Part shown: positions 1-61,462 of the stretch, piece by piece
Position numbering within the stretch: position 1 is the stretch's first letter
Layout: each line of letters starts with the position of its first letter
Notes under the pieces: generated by a model
The model's database searches: none
Told to the model about the DNA's origin: nothing
Seen by the model: only the letters and a program-made list of their open reading frames with translations
NCBI GenBank assembly: GCA_964057225.1
Contig: OZ059895.1
Span: 7,750,001 to 7,814,000 of the forward strand
Length of the DNA stretch: 64,000 bases
From: Auanema rhodensis
Taxonomy: Eukaryota; Nematoda; Chromadorea; Rhabditida; Rhabditidae
Direction: 5' to 3'
Position numbers and translations under genes: made by a program

Positions 1-52232
<52,232 letters not shown>

Positions 52233-53883
52233 TATCAGCACTTGAGTTTAGAAGTTATGCAACTAAATGAAGAACATGAATCTAATGAAGCTTACTATCC
52301 GATAGAATCATCATACCTTCTGATCCAAAGGTGATATAAATCTTCACACCGAGTATATGAGAGAATATTTATTATCGAATATGGATATTTGGTGGAGAAT
52401 GACTGGGAGGGGGGGTTCGAAATGCCTGATAGCTTCTGACGCCGGCCCGTCAGTAGCGCTAGGCACAGAATGAGGTTCAACATCCGAATTCTTACTCTCC
52501 ACCCTTCATCTATTTCACTTCTTTATCTGCGTAACGTAGTCTCGTCTCTTAAACTATTTCATCTCTTTCGAAAACTCTTCGTGTAACTCTCTCTTCTTCC
52601 ATAGATTTTATTCTCTTCTACCTTTTTTTTCTCTCACATCTCTTGTTTCTCCTCCAAATATCTCTTCTCTTTGCACTTCTATATTATCCGAATATCCAAT
52701 GATATTTCCAACATCTGATGAGAAAGTAAGAAGACAGACTCCACCTATATCGCTTGGCTTCATCACTATTGTCCAACTTCTCTCTATCTCCCTCGCTATG
52801 AACTCATCTCACCCACCCAGTTCTGTGCATAGAAAGAAATGTGATGTAATGTGCTTCTTTCTCTCCTACCCTCTCTAGTCTATACTGTTACACACGATCC
52901 ACCTCCCTTTCATATGCCGAGCTCAAGCATTTACCTCTAGTTCGAATTTCAACAACTCCATCTTACTCCATATTAATAATGCAATCAAGATTAGAAAAAA
53001 AAAACATATTTCTTATAAAAATATTCAGAATTCAAAAAGGAAGAGGCTTTCCTACTTCAATTATTAGTTTCTAAATCTCACTAAATGGTACACCATTTTA
53101 GAAAAACTTTTTTATAATTACATTTTATTCACCTTCCGCCGTTTTTTTTACACTAAAAACTATGATTTACACGGTTATCAAACTAAGCGGGAAGCAGCAG
53201 GTCAATACAATAGTAATAGATGACATCATGTCTCAATTCCAATAAATAGTTCCAACTATTTTACTGTAGTCTAAAGAAAACATATTGTTTTATTCTGGAC
53301 TGAGAGCATACTTCAAATCACTATCTACCATATGCCCATGTATCTAAACAGATGTTTAAAAAATCACCTAATAAAGAATACGTATGTCAAGAATCACATC
53401 ATTCATCATTATAGCCAACGGTTAATATTCTGATAAAAAGTCATAATATAAGACTAATGATGAGTCTTTCGAAATCATTTCCAATGAAGAATACAAACGT
53501 TTACATCAAGCTTAAATTTTAACTTTTGGAACTTGTATTAAATTATTTAATTACTTTATGTATATTTCATACATTAATTTCATTGTTATAATAATAAAAA
53601 TCTTATTTATATGCGTATTGTATTGTTTCCTCTTATTGAAAGTTTGAAGAAAAAAAATACCAACGTTTATTGGTCCTGGAGCGAAACCTCACTAAATATT
53701 GCACAACATTTGATAATCCAAGTAGTTTATAAGTTTTGGCTTCATGAATTTTGACTTAAATTCATTCTTATTTTCTTCTTTGAATTTCTTAATTCAACAT
53801 GTAAATTATTCTCTATATTTCTTCTCCATTGATTTTATTTATCAATAGTTTTCATAATATAAAAATGACGACATTTTAGCACT
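52233..53883. promoter_or_regulatory. divergent intergenic region between unc-89 and eif-6
   Basis: The 1.65 kb region separates the start codons of unc-89 (minus) and eif-6 (plus), so it must hold the promoters of both unless a spliced leader or upstream exon lies further away. The plus strand is strongly CT-rich at 52,490-52,930, which is common near nematode promoters. An AG acceptor-like site (TTCATTTAG) lies 34 bases before the unc-89 ATG. A 6-7 base G run is at about 52,407-52,415. No gene was recognised inside. Confidence 0.6.
53871..53879 (+). promoter_or_regulatory. trans-splice acceptor-like site of eif-6
   Basis: ACATTTTAG ends four bases before the eif-6 ATG. It resembles the 3' splice consensus of nematode introns and outrons. 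No upstream coding exon is needed, so a spliced leader is the simplest reading. Confidence 0.5.
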
Positions 53884-54899
53884 ATGGCTCTTCGTGTTGA
53901 TTATGAAGGAAGTAATGACGTAGGTGTTTTCTCTACGTTAACAAACAGTTATTGTCTTGTTGGAATCGGAGGAACTCAAAACTTTTACAGGTTAGCTTTC
54001 GAATAGGAAATTTAAAAATTTAGTGCTTTATTCAGTATTGTCGAAGCTGAACTTTCTGATGTTATTCCTGTTGTTCACACTTCTATTGCCTCTACCAGAA
54101 TAGTAGGACGTGTAACAGTTGGTATGCTTTGAGTAAAAAATTATTTATTTGCATATAAAATGTTTAGGTAACAGACATGGATTATTAGTTCCAAATGCAA
54201 CTACAGACCAGGAACTCCAACATCTTAGAAATTGCTTACCTGATGAGGTTGACTTGTTTTAATTTTTCTATTTAACGGAATGTATTTCAGGTTAAAGTTC
54301 GTAGAGTAGATGAACGTCTTTCAGCTCTCGGAAATGTGGTTGCCTGTAATGATCATGTTGCTATTGTACACGCAGAGATTTCTCAAGAAACTGAGCAGGC
54401 TATTGCTGACGTTTTAAATGTCGAAGTATTCAGAATAGGATTAGGTCAAAATAGTCTCGTATGTTTGATTTTCTTCCTAAGAAATATATTGTTCATGTTT
54501 AGGTTGGAACTTACTGTGCTCTTTCTTCCCATGGTTGTCTTGTTGCAGCTAGAACTCCTCCAGAGACACAGCGTGAATTGGCCGCACTTTTACAGGTATA
54601 GATCTTTAAATATATGAGGGATGCGTATGTAATATTGTTTTTTTTAAGATTCCTGTAGTTGCTGGTACTGTCAACAGAGGTTCCGAACTTATCGGAGCTG
54701 GAATGTGCGTAAACGATTGGACAGCTTTATGTGGTAAACAATTTATTTAACTTCCTAATTAATTTTTTGAATTGCAGGACTTGATACAACTTCTACCGAA
54801 TTATCAGTAGTTGAATCCATCTTCAAACTTGGAGAACAGGGACAGCCATCCACAATTAGCAATCAATTAAGAGACACTCTTATTGATAGTATGTTATAA
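53884..54899 (+). CDS. eif-6: translation initiation factor 6 (eIF6)
   Basis: Seven exons (53,884-53,990; 54,036-54,121; 54,168-54,247; 54,291-54,458; 54,503-54,595; 54,649-54,733; 54,778-54,899) sum to 741 nt, encoding 246 aa, the family's usual length. eIF6 binds the 60S ribosomal subunit, prevents premature joining to 40S and is needed for 60S biogenesis in the nucleolus and cytoplasm. The sequence begins [20 protein letters not shown] and carries hallmark stretches [55 protein letters not shown] and [12 protein letters not shown], with [18 protein letters not shown] at the C terminus. All introns are 43-53 bp with GT..AG. An AG lies four bases upstream of the ATG (ACATTTTAG), as expected for a trans-splice acceptor. 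An AATAAA at 54,980-54,985 is a likely poly(A) signal. Confidence 0.97.
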
Positions 54900-55174
54900 A
54901 CTGCATATTGATACTGTTGTTCTGTTGAATATTGTTACCTATCATTACGTTGTTTTCTTTCCAATTTTGAAAATTTGAAAATAAAAAATTTTTTTAAAGA
55001 ATACCTTGTCAGGATTAATACTTGAATTATATTGATTAGTTGAATCGTTTATCAGACACTAGAACGTAGTGTACTGATACATTCATATCGCATCAGTTCG
55101 CTCATTACTTGCGTATCGTCTCGACCAGTCTTTTTGTCCATCTTCATCCTCTTTGCCCTTTGTACCAAAAAAAG

Positions 55175-55186
55175 CCCTATAAAGGG
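55175..55186 (+). promoter_or_regulatory. TATA-box-like element upstream of the PEX11 gene
   Basis: CCCTATAAAGGG, with CCCT/AGGG arms, lies 52 bp before the ATG of the PEX11-family gene and inside the 338-bp gap after eif-6. A TATAAA at this place would argue that the gene has its own promoter rather than being only a downstream cistron. Only position and consensus support it. Confidence 0.45.
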
Positions 55187-55237
55187 AATAGAATTCTCTT
55201 TGGCTCTCACTCCTAAAACCTTTTACTTCTCTAAAGA

Positions 55238-56159
55238 ATGCCTTCTGATTTGGATGCTATTACTAAAGTTCTTTCCACCTATGCGGGAAGAGATAAAGCA
55301 TTAAGAACACTTTGTTTCTGGCTACACGTTAAAGCTCAATCGGGGGCTCAGCAAAAAGATCAGTTGATTGCTTTAGCCAAACAAATTAGTAATGCACGTT
55401 TGTGTATGAGGCAATTCAACCATCCAGGCATGTTCAAAGCTTGTCAGCAGTTACTTCAAGCCGATAAATCTACCGATGTAGTACGTTTTATTCATTTATG
55501 TAATTTTAAATTATAACCCATGTGATATTTTCAATTAGTAGGCCCAAATTGTTTTTCTGTTGCCATCGGAATGTTAGTCATTGTTTATTTGTAGGTTGAT
55601 TTTGCCTGTACCACAACGGTAACTGGAGTTTATACTGTTTATGGATTTGTAGAATTAGCAGCATGGTTAGCAGATGCTAAGCTTATCCAATTGAATAGTG
55701 CCCCATTATGGAAATGGTGCTTGTATCTTTGGGTAACTGCTCTTGTTGCTGGAGTTATTCGACTAGTAAGCGAAGATTTATTGTCTCTTACTCATCATTT
55801 TGAATCTATTCCAGATAAGATTAATTAATAAAAAAGTTGAAAAGGGTGTTATTAATACCGCAAAAGAAGATATTATATCTTTAGTGGGCTTGTCATCTGA
55901 TTTAATTTCTGCTATTAATTCCCTTCCTTTCAAGGTAATCATTTATATTAATGTTTAGTCACTATATTTTTTCAATCCACATAAAAGAATGATTCGTAGG
56001 AATGTTAAAGAATTCTAATTTCAATTCTTAACATATTTTCAATATCGTACTTTTTATGTTTTTTCTTTTCAGTTTTTGTGGGCGGGTAAGCTGACCCCTC
56101 GACAAAGCGCCACATTTTCTCTCATCGCTTCCTTCATTGGCCTCTACAAAGTTTGTTGA
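55238..56159 (+). CDS. prx-11: PEX11-family peroxisomal membrane protein
   Basis: Four exons (55,238-55,480; 55,595-55,765; 55,815-55,934; 56,073-56,159) give 206 aa. PEX11 proteins sit in the peroxisomal membrane and drive elongation and division of peroxisomes. The N terminus MPSDLDAITKVLSTYAGRDK, followed by a helix ending ISNARLCMRQFNHPGM, is typical of the family; the central part has hydrophobic segments (TVYGFVELAAWL and WCLYLWVTALVAGVI), and the C terminus FLWAGKLTPRQSATFSLIAS resembles the membrane-spanning end of the PEX11 gamma/C type. The exon joints give VIRLIRLINKK, a basic stretch after the second hydrophobic segment. A TATAAA box lies 53 bp upstream of the ATG and an AATAAA at 56,447-56,452, about 290 bp past the stop. 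The symbol follows the single nematode orthologue and is less certain than the family. Confidence 0.82.
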
Positions 56160-56446
56160 ATTGTTTCTATAGAGCGCAATCTTTAGATAAATTTGTTTTA
56201 TATTTTGCTATGCAATATACAATACCAATAATATCTATTGTAATTTTAAACATGTTTTTTGATCATCTCTGAGCTAGTCAAATCATACAGCATTTTCTTT
56301 TTTTTGTGTTATATCCATCATCTTTGCGTACTGTTCTACGATTTATTATATTAACTTATATATAATCAATTCTTCGATCATTATTTTATACTTTATAACT
56401 ATGATGTGATTATCGCGTATACAAAGATTATGTATTTTATCTTTGT

Positions 56447-56452
56447 AATAAA
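56447..56452 (+). terminator. poly(A) signal of the PEX11 gene
   Basis: AATAAA lies about 290 bp after the stop codon at 56,159, followed by a T-rich stretch. The rest of the 56,160-56,951 gap is AT-rich and shows no gene. Confidence 0.5.
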
Positions 56453-56942
56453 TTGTCTTGAAAAAAAGTTTTGCTTCATTCATATCTTATGTTAATAACA
56501 CGTACCTCCTGACTTTTTACACAATTATACGTTTCTTTCGAATGTGACTAATATCGTCGTTTTCATAGTCGTTGCCGTTTTTTGACGATTATTTTTCTTA
56601 TTTCGGAAAAATGGAAGGAGAACAATAATACTATTGGTAATTCAAATTTTTTTAGCCCCCCTGTTTAATCATTTGTCTTTTTGGCTTGTCCACGTTTAGT
56701 TGATTCGTGCGTGGCTAATGTTTCATTTATTTTGTTTTCTATATCTCTATCCCGACTATGAAAGAGATTTTGAAATATAGAAACGAATTTTTGTTATCTT
56801 TTGGGATCATCTATCATTCGTCGAACATAAATTGTTATTTCTGTTTCTATTATCGTATGTTATTCTAAATTTGTCTGTAATATTTATCCAATCTGTCCTT
56901 CAAAAGTTGTTCTTCATTACATGCAGTTATATTTTATATTTT

Positions 56943-56950
56943 TTTCTCAG
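56943..56950 (+). promoter_or_regulatory. trans-splice acceptor-like site of gale-1
   Basis: TTTCTCAG ends one base before the gale-1 start codon and is preceded by a T run, a strong 3' splice consensus. It fixes the start and suggests addition of a spliced leader to the mRNA. Confidence 0.6.
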
Positions 56951-56951
56951 A

Positions 56952-58496
56952 ATGAAGGTCCTCGTGACAGGAGCTGCTGGTTTTATCGGTAGTCACACTG
57001 TTTTGGAATTAGTAAACGCTGGCCATGAAGTTCTATGCATTGACAACTTTTCCAATTCGATTGCAGGTATTAAAATGATTCAATACACATCTTGAGTTCT
57101 TATCTCTATTTTGTTACTATAGCTGAGAATGCAAACCCGGAGGTTTTTATTCCGTTTACTTATCTATTTCCGTTTTAAGATGATCAAGGAAACGCTGTAT
57201 CCTTATCCCGAGTTAGTGAGTTCACCGGCAAACCAATTCCTTTTATCAAATGTGATGTCTGTGATTTGGTAGAATTAGAACCAATTTTTGAGAAGGTTAG
57301 TATTTAACAACAATTGTGTGAATATACGTCTGACACAATTTCATTTTAAAATGTTACGGGCGGTTGCATTTACTTTTTTTTATAAACTCAATATAATTTA
57401 TAACTTGTACCATTTAGAATAAATTTGAATCTGTGATTCACTTGGCAGCTTTGAAAGCCGTCGGAGAATCAGTTGCCAAACCTCATGAGTATTACTCTAA
57501 TAACCTGGTTGCCAGTTTGAACCTAATTCAAGTATGTTTATAAAATATTTCCTTCTAAATATGATAACTTTATTTAGTTATGTAAGAAGTATAATGTAAA
57601 GAACTTTGTTTTCTCCAGTAGTGCGACTGTGTATGGTCCACCAAAGGAATTACCAATCACTGAGAATAGCCCAACTGGACAAGTATGATTTGCCTTCTAC
57701 GGATTAAAAATATTTTTAATCAGGGAATCACAAATCCTTATGGACAAACCAAGTATATGATGGAACAAATTTTGATCGATGTTGGACGCTCTGATCCTGT
57801 AAACCGATAATGATCTTTCATTTTTTTATTTTATATTCTTGTAGGAATGGAATATTGTATTGTTGAGATATTTCAACCCTGTGGGTGCTCATCAAAGTGG
57901 TATCATTGGGGAAGATCCCAAAGGTATTCCCAACAACTTAATGCCTTATGTGAGCCAGGTAGGTTATAACATCACTCTAACCTTAAAAATCATTGGTTGG
58001 CTAGGTTGCCATCGAAAAACTGCCTGTTCTAACTGTATATGGTGATAAATTTGATACTAAAGATGGAACTGGAGTTCGTGATTATATTCATGTTGTGGAT
58101 TTAGCTAAAGGCCATGTTAAGGCTCTAGAAAGAATTGAGAAAGAAGGTTCTTTTTTTATAAAACTATGATATTTCATTTATGTGGTTTAGGCAAAGTAGG
58201 AACTGAAATCTACAACCTGGGAACTGGAACAGGATACTCGGTTTTAGAAATGGTTGCTGCTCTTGAAAAAGCTAGTGGTCGAAAAGTTCCATATAAAGTA
58301 ATATTAAGAAAACTGCGTAGCTCATTTTAAAATTCAGGTTGGTGTACCAAGGCCAGGAGATGTTGCTTCTGTTTTTTGTGATCCAAGCAAAGCCCTTGAA
58401 AAATTGGGATGGAAGGCAGATCTTGGACTTGATGAAATGTGTCAAGACCTGTGGAACTGGCAAAGTAAAAATCCAAATGGATTTTCTCCAGCTTAA
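56952..58496 (+). CDS. gale-1: UDP-glucose 4-epimerase (GALE)
   Basis: Nine exons (56,952-57,066; 57,180-57,295; 57,418-57,531; 57,578-57,682; 57,724-57,798; 57,845-57,958; 58,005-58,146; 58,191-58,297; 58,338-58,496) total 1,047 nt, 348 aa, the family's normal length. The enzyme interconverts UDP-glucose and UDP-galactose in the cytosol (Leloir pathway) and supplies UDP-sugars for glycoproteins. Visible are the NAD-binding GAAGFIGSH, the catalytic Ser/Thr loop [11 protein letters not shown], the YxxxK motif in [13 protein letters not shown], the substrate-side [12 protein letters not shown] and [17 protein letters not shown]. All active-site residues I can place are present. The start is fixed by family N termini and by TTTTTTCTCAG one base upstream of the ATG. 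The first intron must run 57,067-57,179; an intermediate exon would break frame. AATAAA sites at 58,708 and near 58,764 follow. Confidence 0.96.
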
Positions 58497-58707
58497 GCTC
58501 TCACAATGCCATTCGAAAAACAACGAAATTGAAACTGTATAATATTCTAACAAAAGTATTTATTATTTAACCAGTATTTTGTATTTTGTATATTTATTCA
58601 TTTATAATGATGGTACAACCAACAAAGTGGATTCAAATCAGTGATTTATAAAATTTGAATTAGGGTTTAATATAATAGTTTGTATTATCAATGGGCTGCT
58701 TTATTTT

Positions 58708-58713
58708 AATAAA
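58708..58713 (+). terminator. poly(A) signal of gale-1
   Basis: AATAAA lies 212 bp after the gale-1 stop codon in AT-rich sequence; a second AATAAA follows near 58,764. Both lie before the eEFSec start at 58,835. Confidence 0.55.
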
Positions 58714-58834
58714 ATTTTATATAGCTTTTAAATTTGAAGAAAAGTTTTGGTTCCATTCCTACCAATAAAGTTATATTAAACTTTTTGCTGAACTGGTAGT
58801 AAATAGCTTGAGTTATTGTTAGTTTACTAGTTTG

Positions 58835-61248
58835 ATGTCCCTTAATGTTGGAATATTGGGGCATGTTGATTGCGGTAAAACCACATTAACAAGAATTTTG
58901 GCTGAAGTTGCAAGTACTGCAGCTTTTGACAAACATGCTCTTCGAGGAGGTCGGCAGAATACGTTAGACTTGGGGTTAGTCTTGATTGGGTTGGGTTTAA
59001 GTACAAGATGCTTTTTTTAGTTTCTCATCTTTATTCGTGAATGAAAGGAGACTTGCACTCATTGACTGTCCGGGTCATTCTTCTCTGATTAAAGCCGTTT
59101 TAGCGGCTAGCTCAGTGTTGGATATGGCTATCATAGTAATATTCGAAAACATTTAGTAAAATATTCCTGAGGTTGTATAGGTAATAGATGCTTCAAATGG
59201 AATTCAGCCCCAAACAGCAGAGCATTTACTTTTATGCTCTATATTCTGTCGTGATCATATTCTCATTGTTTTAAATAAGATTGATTTAGTTGCTGAAGAA
59301 GAGGTAGAGTTGATTTGCGGTTTATATATGATTTTATGTTTTAGATTCAACCCATTATCAATCGTATACGTAAGAATATTAAACTTTTAGGAATGAATTC
59401 TCAGTGCATATTTGTTCCTATAACTCTTCAATGTCCTACAGCAGAGTCTCTAAACATCTTGATGACTGCTATCAAAGAAACTCTTTATGATCCACAACGT
59501 GAAAGTACTGGAAAGTGAGTCGTGTGTTTGGAGGGTGCATTCTTTATTTACCATTGCCTTCTAACCATGTTTTAGGTGATGCATGGCTAAAGAGGTTTTA
59601 AAATATTTTCCCACAGTTATATCTTGAAACGTTTCTGATTTTTATAAAGAGTGAATAGGCGTTATCATAAATACTCCTAATTTCAGCTTTGTTATGGCCG
59701 TTGATCACTGTTTTACAATCAAAGGAAAAGGAACAGTTTTAACAGGGACAGTTATCGATGGTTCAATTAGGTTAGTGCTCAGAGTTCTGAAAATTATGTA
59801 CTATTCACCAATCTTCACATTTTTGGTCTTCCTATTCGTGAGTTGCTTTCCTATACGGCCCGTATGTAATTACATTCGTTTTTCAATATCTTGTATTCCC
59901 ATTCAACTAAACTTAGTTCATTTCTCCCTGGAGACCTTTTGCTCAGATCTTAATTTTGTAACTATTTATACCAGGTGACGTATGTCATGTGGGTAGTTTC
60001 TTGAAAAATCAATTTATAAACGAATTGTATGGCAAATTTAGGTTGATTTTCTTTTTAGTCTAAACCAGGAGATTGAACTTCCACTACTAAAAGAAAAACG
60101 AAAAGTTAAAGGATTAGAGTCTTGGAAAACTCAAGTGGAGAAGGTTTTTTAAAATTGTATTTTCTCCCTATAAATTTTATTGAAGGCGAGTATTGGAGAG
60201 AGGGCTGCCGTACTAGTTCAGAATGTTGATTCCGAACGTTTTTCCCGAACAATGAGTAGGACTTTCTTGTTTCTTCTAAATTGTTAGTCCTTTAAGTTTG
60301 TGGGCCAGGCATATTAACAGAAATTCAATGCTGCTTGTGTAAAGTCAATCCAATCCCGTTCTACAGATCTCAAGTAGCTTCTGGTTTAATGAAGTTGAAC
60401 TCGAAGAGAAAAATATAAACTTTGTAGGCTCTAAATTCCATGTCTCAGCGGGTTTTGAAACAGTAATGGCTGAGTGCAGCTTCGTTAAACCAACCTCAAT
60501 ATCTGGTAAGAGCTAGTTTCATTTATAAGTATCTTCTTTACTTGAAGAAGAGTATGAGAATATTCCTTATATGGAGTCCGATTGTTCGGTTATACTGCAA
60601 TTTGACCAGCCTATATATGCTCGATTGGGTACTTTTTATATAGCTTCAAAATTGGAGCATCAAGGTAAATATTAGAATGATAAATAATAATGCATATTCT
60701 ACACTAGGAAAAGGATGCCGTTTCGCATTCTATGGTAAGCTGGATAATATACGGGATATTTCAACGATCAAAAGATTTGTGCGAAAAACGAAGCAAGGCA
60801 AAGTGGAAAGGTTAGTTCAAGCTTACTCGACCTTACTGACGAGATTGTTGCTATTGTTTTTCAAACGGAACAAGCTGTTGTTACTTTTAAACATCATTAT
60901 ACACCCACAATCAAGCTGTACAATGCTTGCTAAAATGGAACCAGGAATTGAAATGTTTTTTCCTTTTATTGCAGAATTGAAAACAATCAAAGCCTGATAT
61001 GCCACTCGTTATTTAAAAAAGAGACCAAGTTCAGCCTGTTTGAAGGTATGAGTGTTATCTTATCAACTGGAGAGCAAGGCCAGATAGACAGTAGTTTCGG
61101 AAAATCAGGAAAAACTAGAATCTCTTTCAAAAAGCCTTTAGCTGAATCAACAATTGAAGCTTTGAATAATGCTCGAAATTCAGTTGACGTAACTTTATAT
61201 TTGAAAAAATATATGAATGATAAATCTTTACAATCATATATTCCATAA
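58835..61248 (+). CDS. selb-1: selenocysteine-specific elongation factor (eEFSec / SelB)
   Basis: Twelve exons sum to 1,446 nt (481 aa) with all phases consistent: 58,835-58,974; 59,021-59,135; 59,181-59,303; 59,345-59,514; 59,687-59,770; 60,059-60,143; 60,186-60,255; 60,297-60,383; 60,428-60,505; 60,548-60,664; 60,708-60,810; 60,975-61,248. This GTPase delivers Sec-tRNA to UGA codons of selenoprotein mRNAs. Seen motifs are G1 GHVDCGKT, STAAFDKH and TLDLGFSSLF (switch I), G3 DCPGH, G4 NKID, and domain II AVDHCFTIKGKGTVLTGTV. The C-terminal domain keeps SLFKKETKFSLF and SSFGKSGKTRISF, the usual end of eEFSec. The protein is shorter than the human one (about 596 aa), mainly because linker inserts are absent. 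An AATAAA lies at 61,363-61,368. The 164-nt intron 60,811-60,974 and the 288-nt intron 59,771-60,058 are the longest. Confidence 0.93.
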
Positions 61249-61362
61249 CAGCAATGACTGGACTAGATTTATTACAATCACATATTAGATGAATCTTTAT
61301 ATTACGGGTCGGTTATTTAACTAAAGAGTTTTCTTTTGTATTTACTATTGTTTAAAGATTTT

Positions 61363-61368
61363 AATAAA
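61363..61368 (+). terminator. poly(A) signal of the eEFSec gene
   Basis: AATAAA lies 115 bp after the stop codon, in the 214-bp gap before the MTRES1-like gene. Confidence 0.55.
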
Positions 61369-61451
61369 TATTTATTTTATAAGTTCTCTTCTTTTGAATT
61401 AAGTATTTTTGCTTTGTATATTTAAAAGGTGCTACGAACAATGTTTGAATG

Positions 61452-61460
61452 AGTTTTCAG
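61452..61460 (+). promoter_or_regulatory. trans-splice acceptor-like site of the MTRES1-like gene
   Basis: AGTTTTCAG ends two bases before the ATG at 61,463 and only 212 bp after the stop of the eEFSec gene. The TTTTCAG consensus and short gap make the pair the best candidate in the cluster for an operon-like arrangement. Confidence 0.55.
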
Positions 61461-61462
61461 AT

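Noticed and set aside
57123-57143. Small extra exon in gale-1
   Set aside because: CTGAGAATGCAAACCC.. is flanked by an AG and a GT, but including it breaks the frame; direct joining of 57,066 to 57,180 gives [12 protein letters not shown], in agreement with the family.
60297-60505. Apparent frameshift in the eEFSec gene
   Set aside because: A first reading put an intron at GTAGCTTCTG and lost the frame. Using the donor at 60,384 (TCTG|GTTTAATG) gives a 44-nt intron and an unbroken reading SQVASGSKFHVSAG, so no frameshift is needed.
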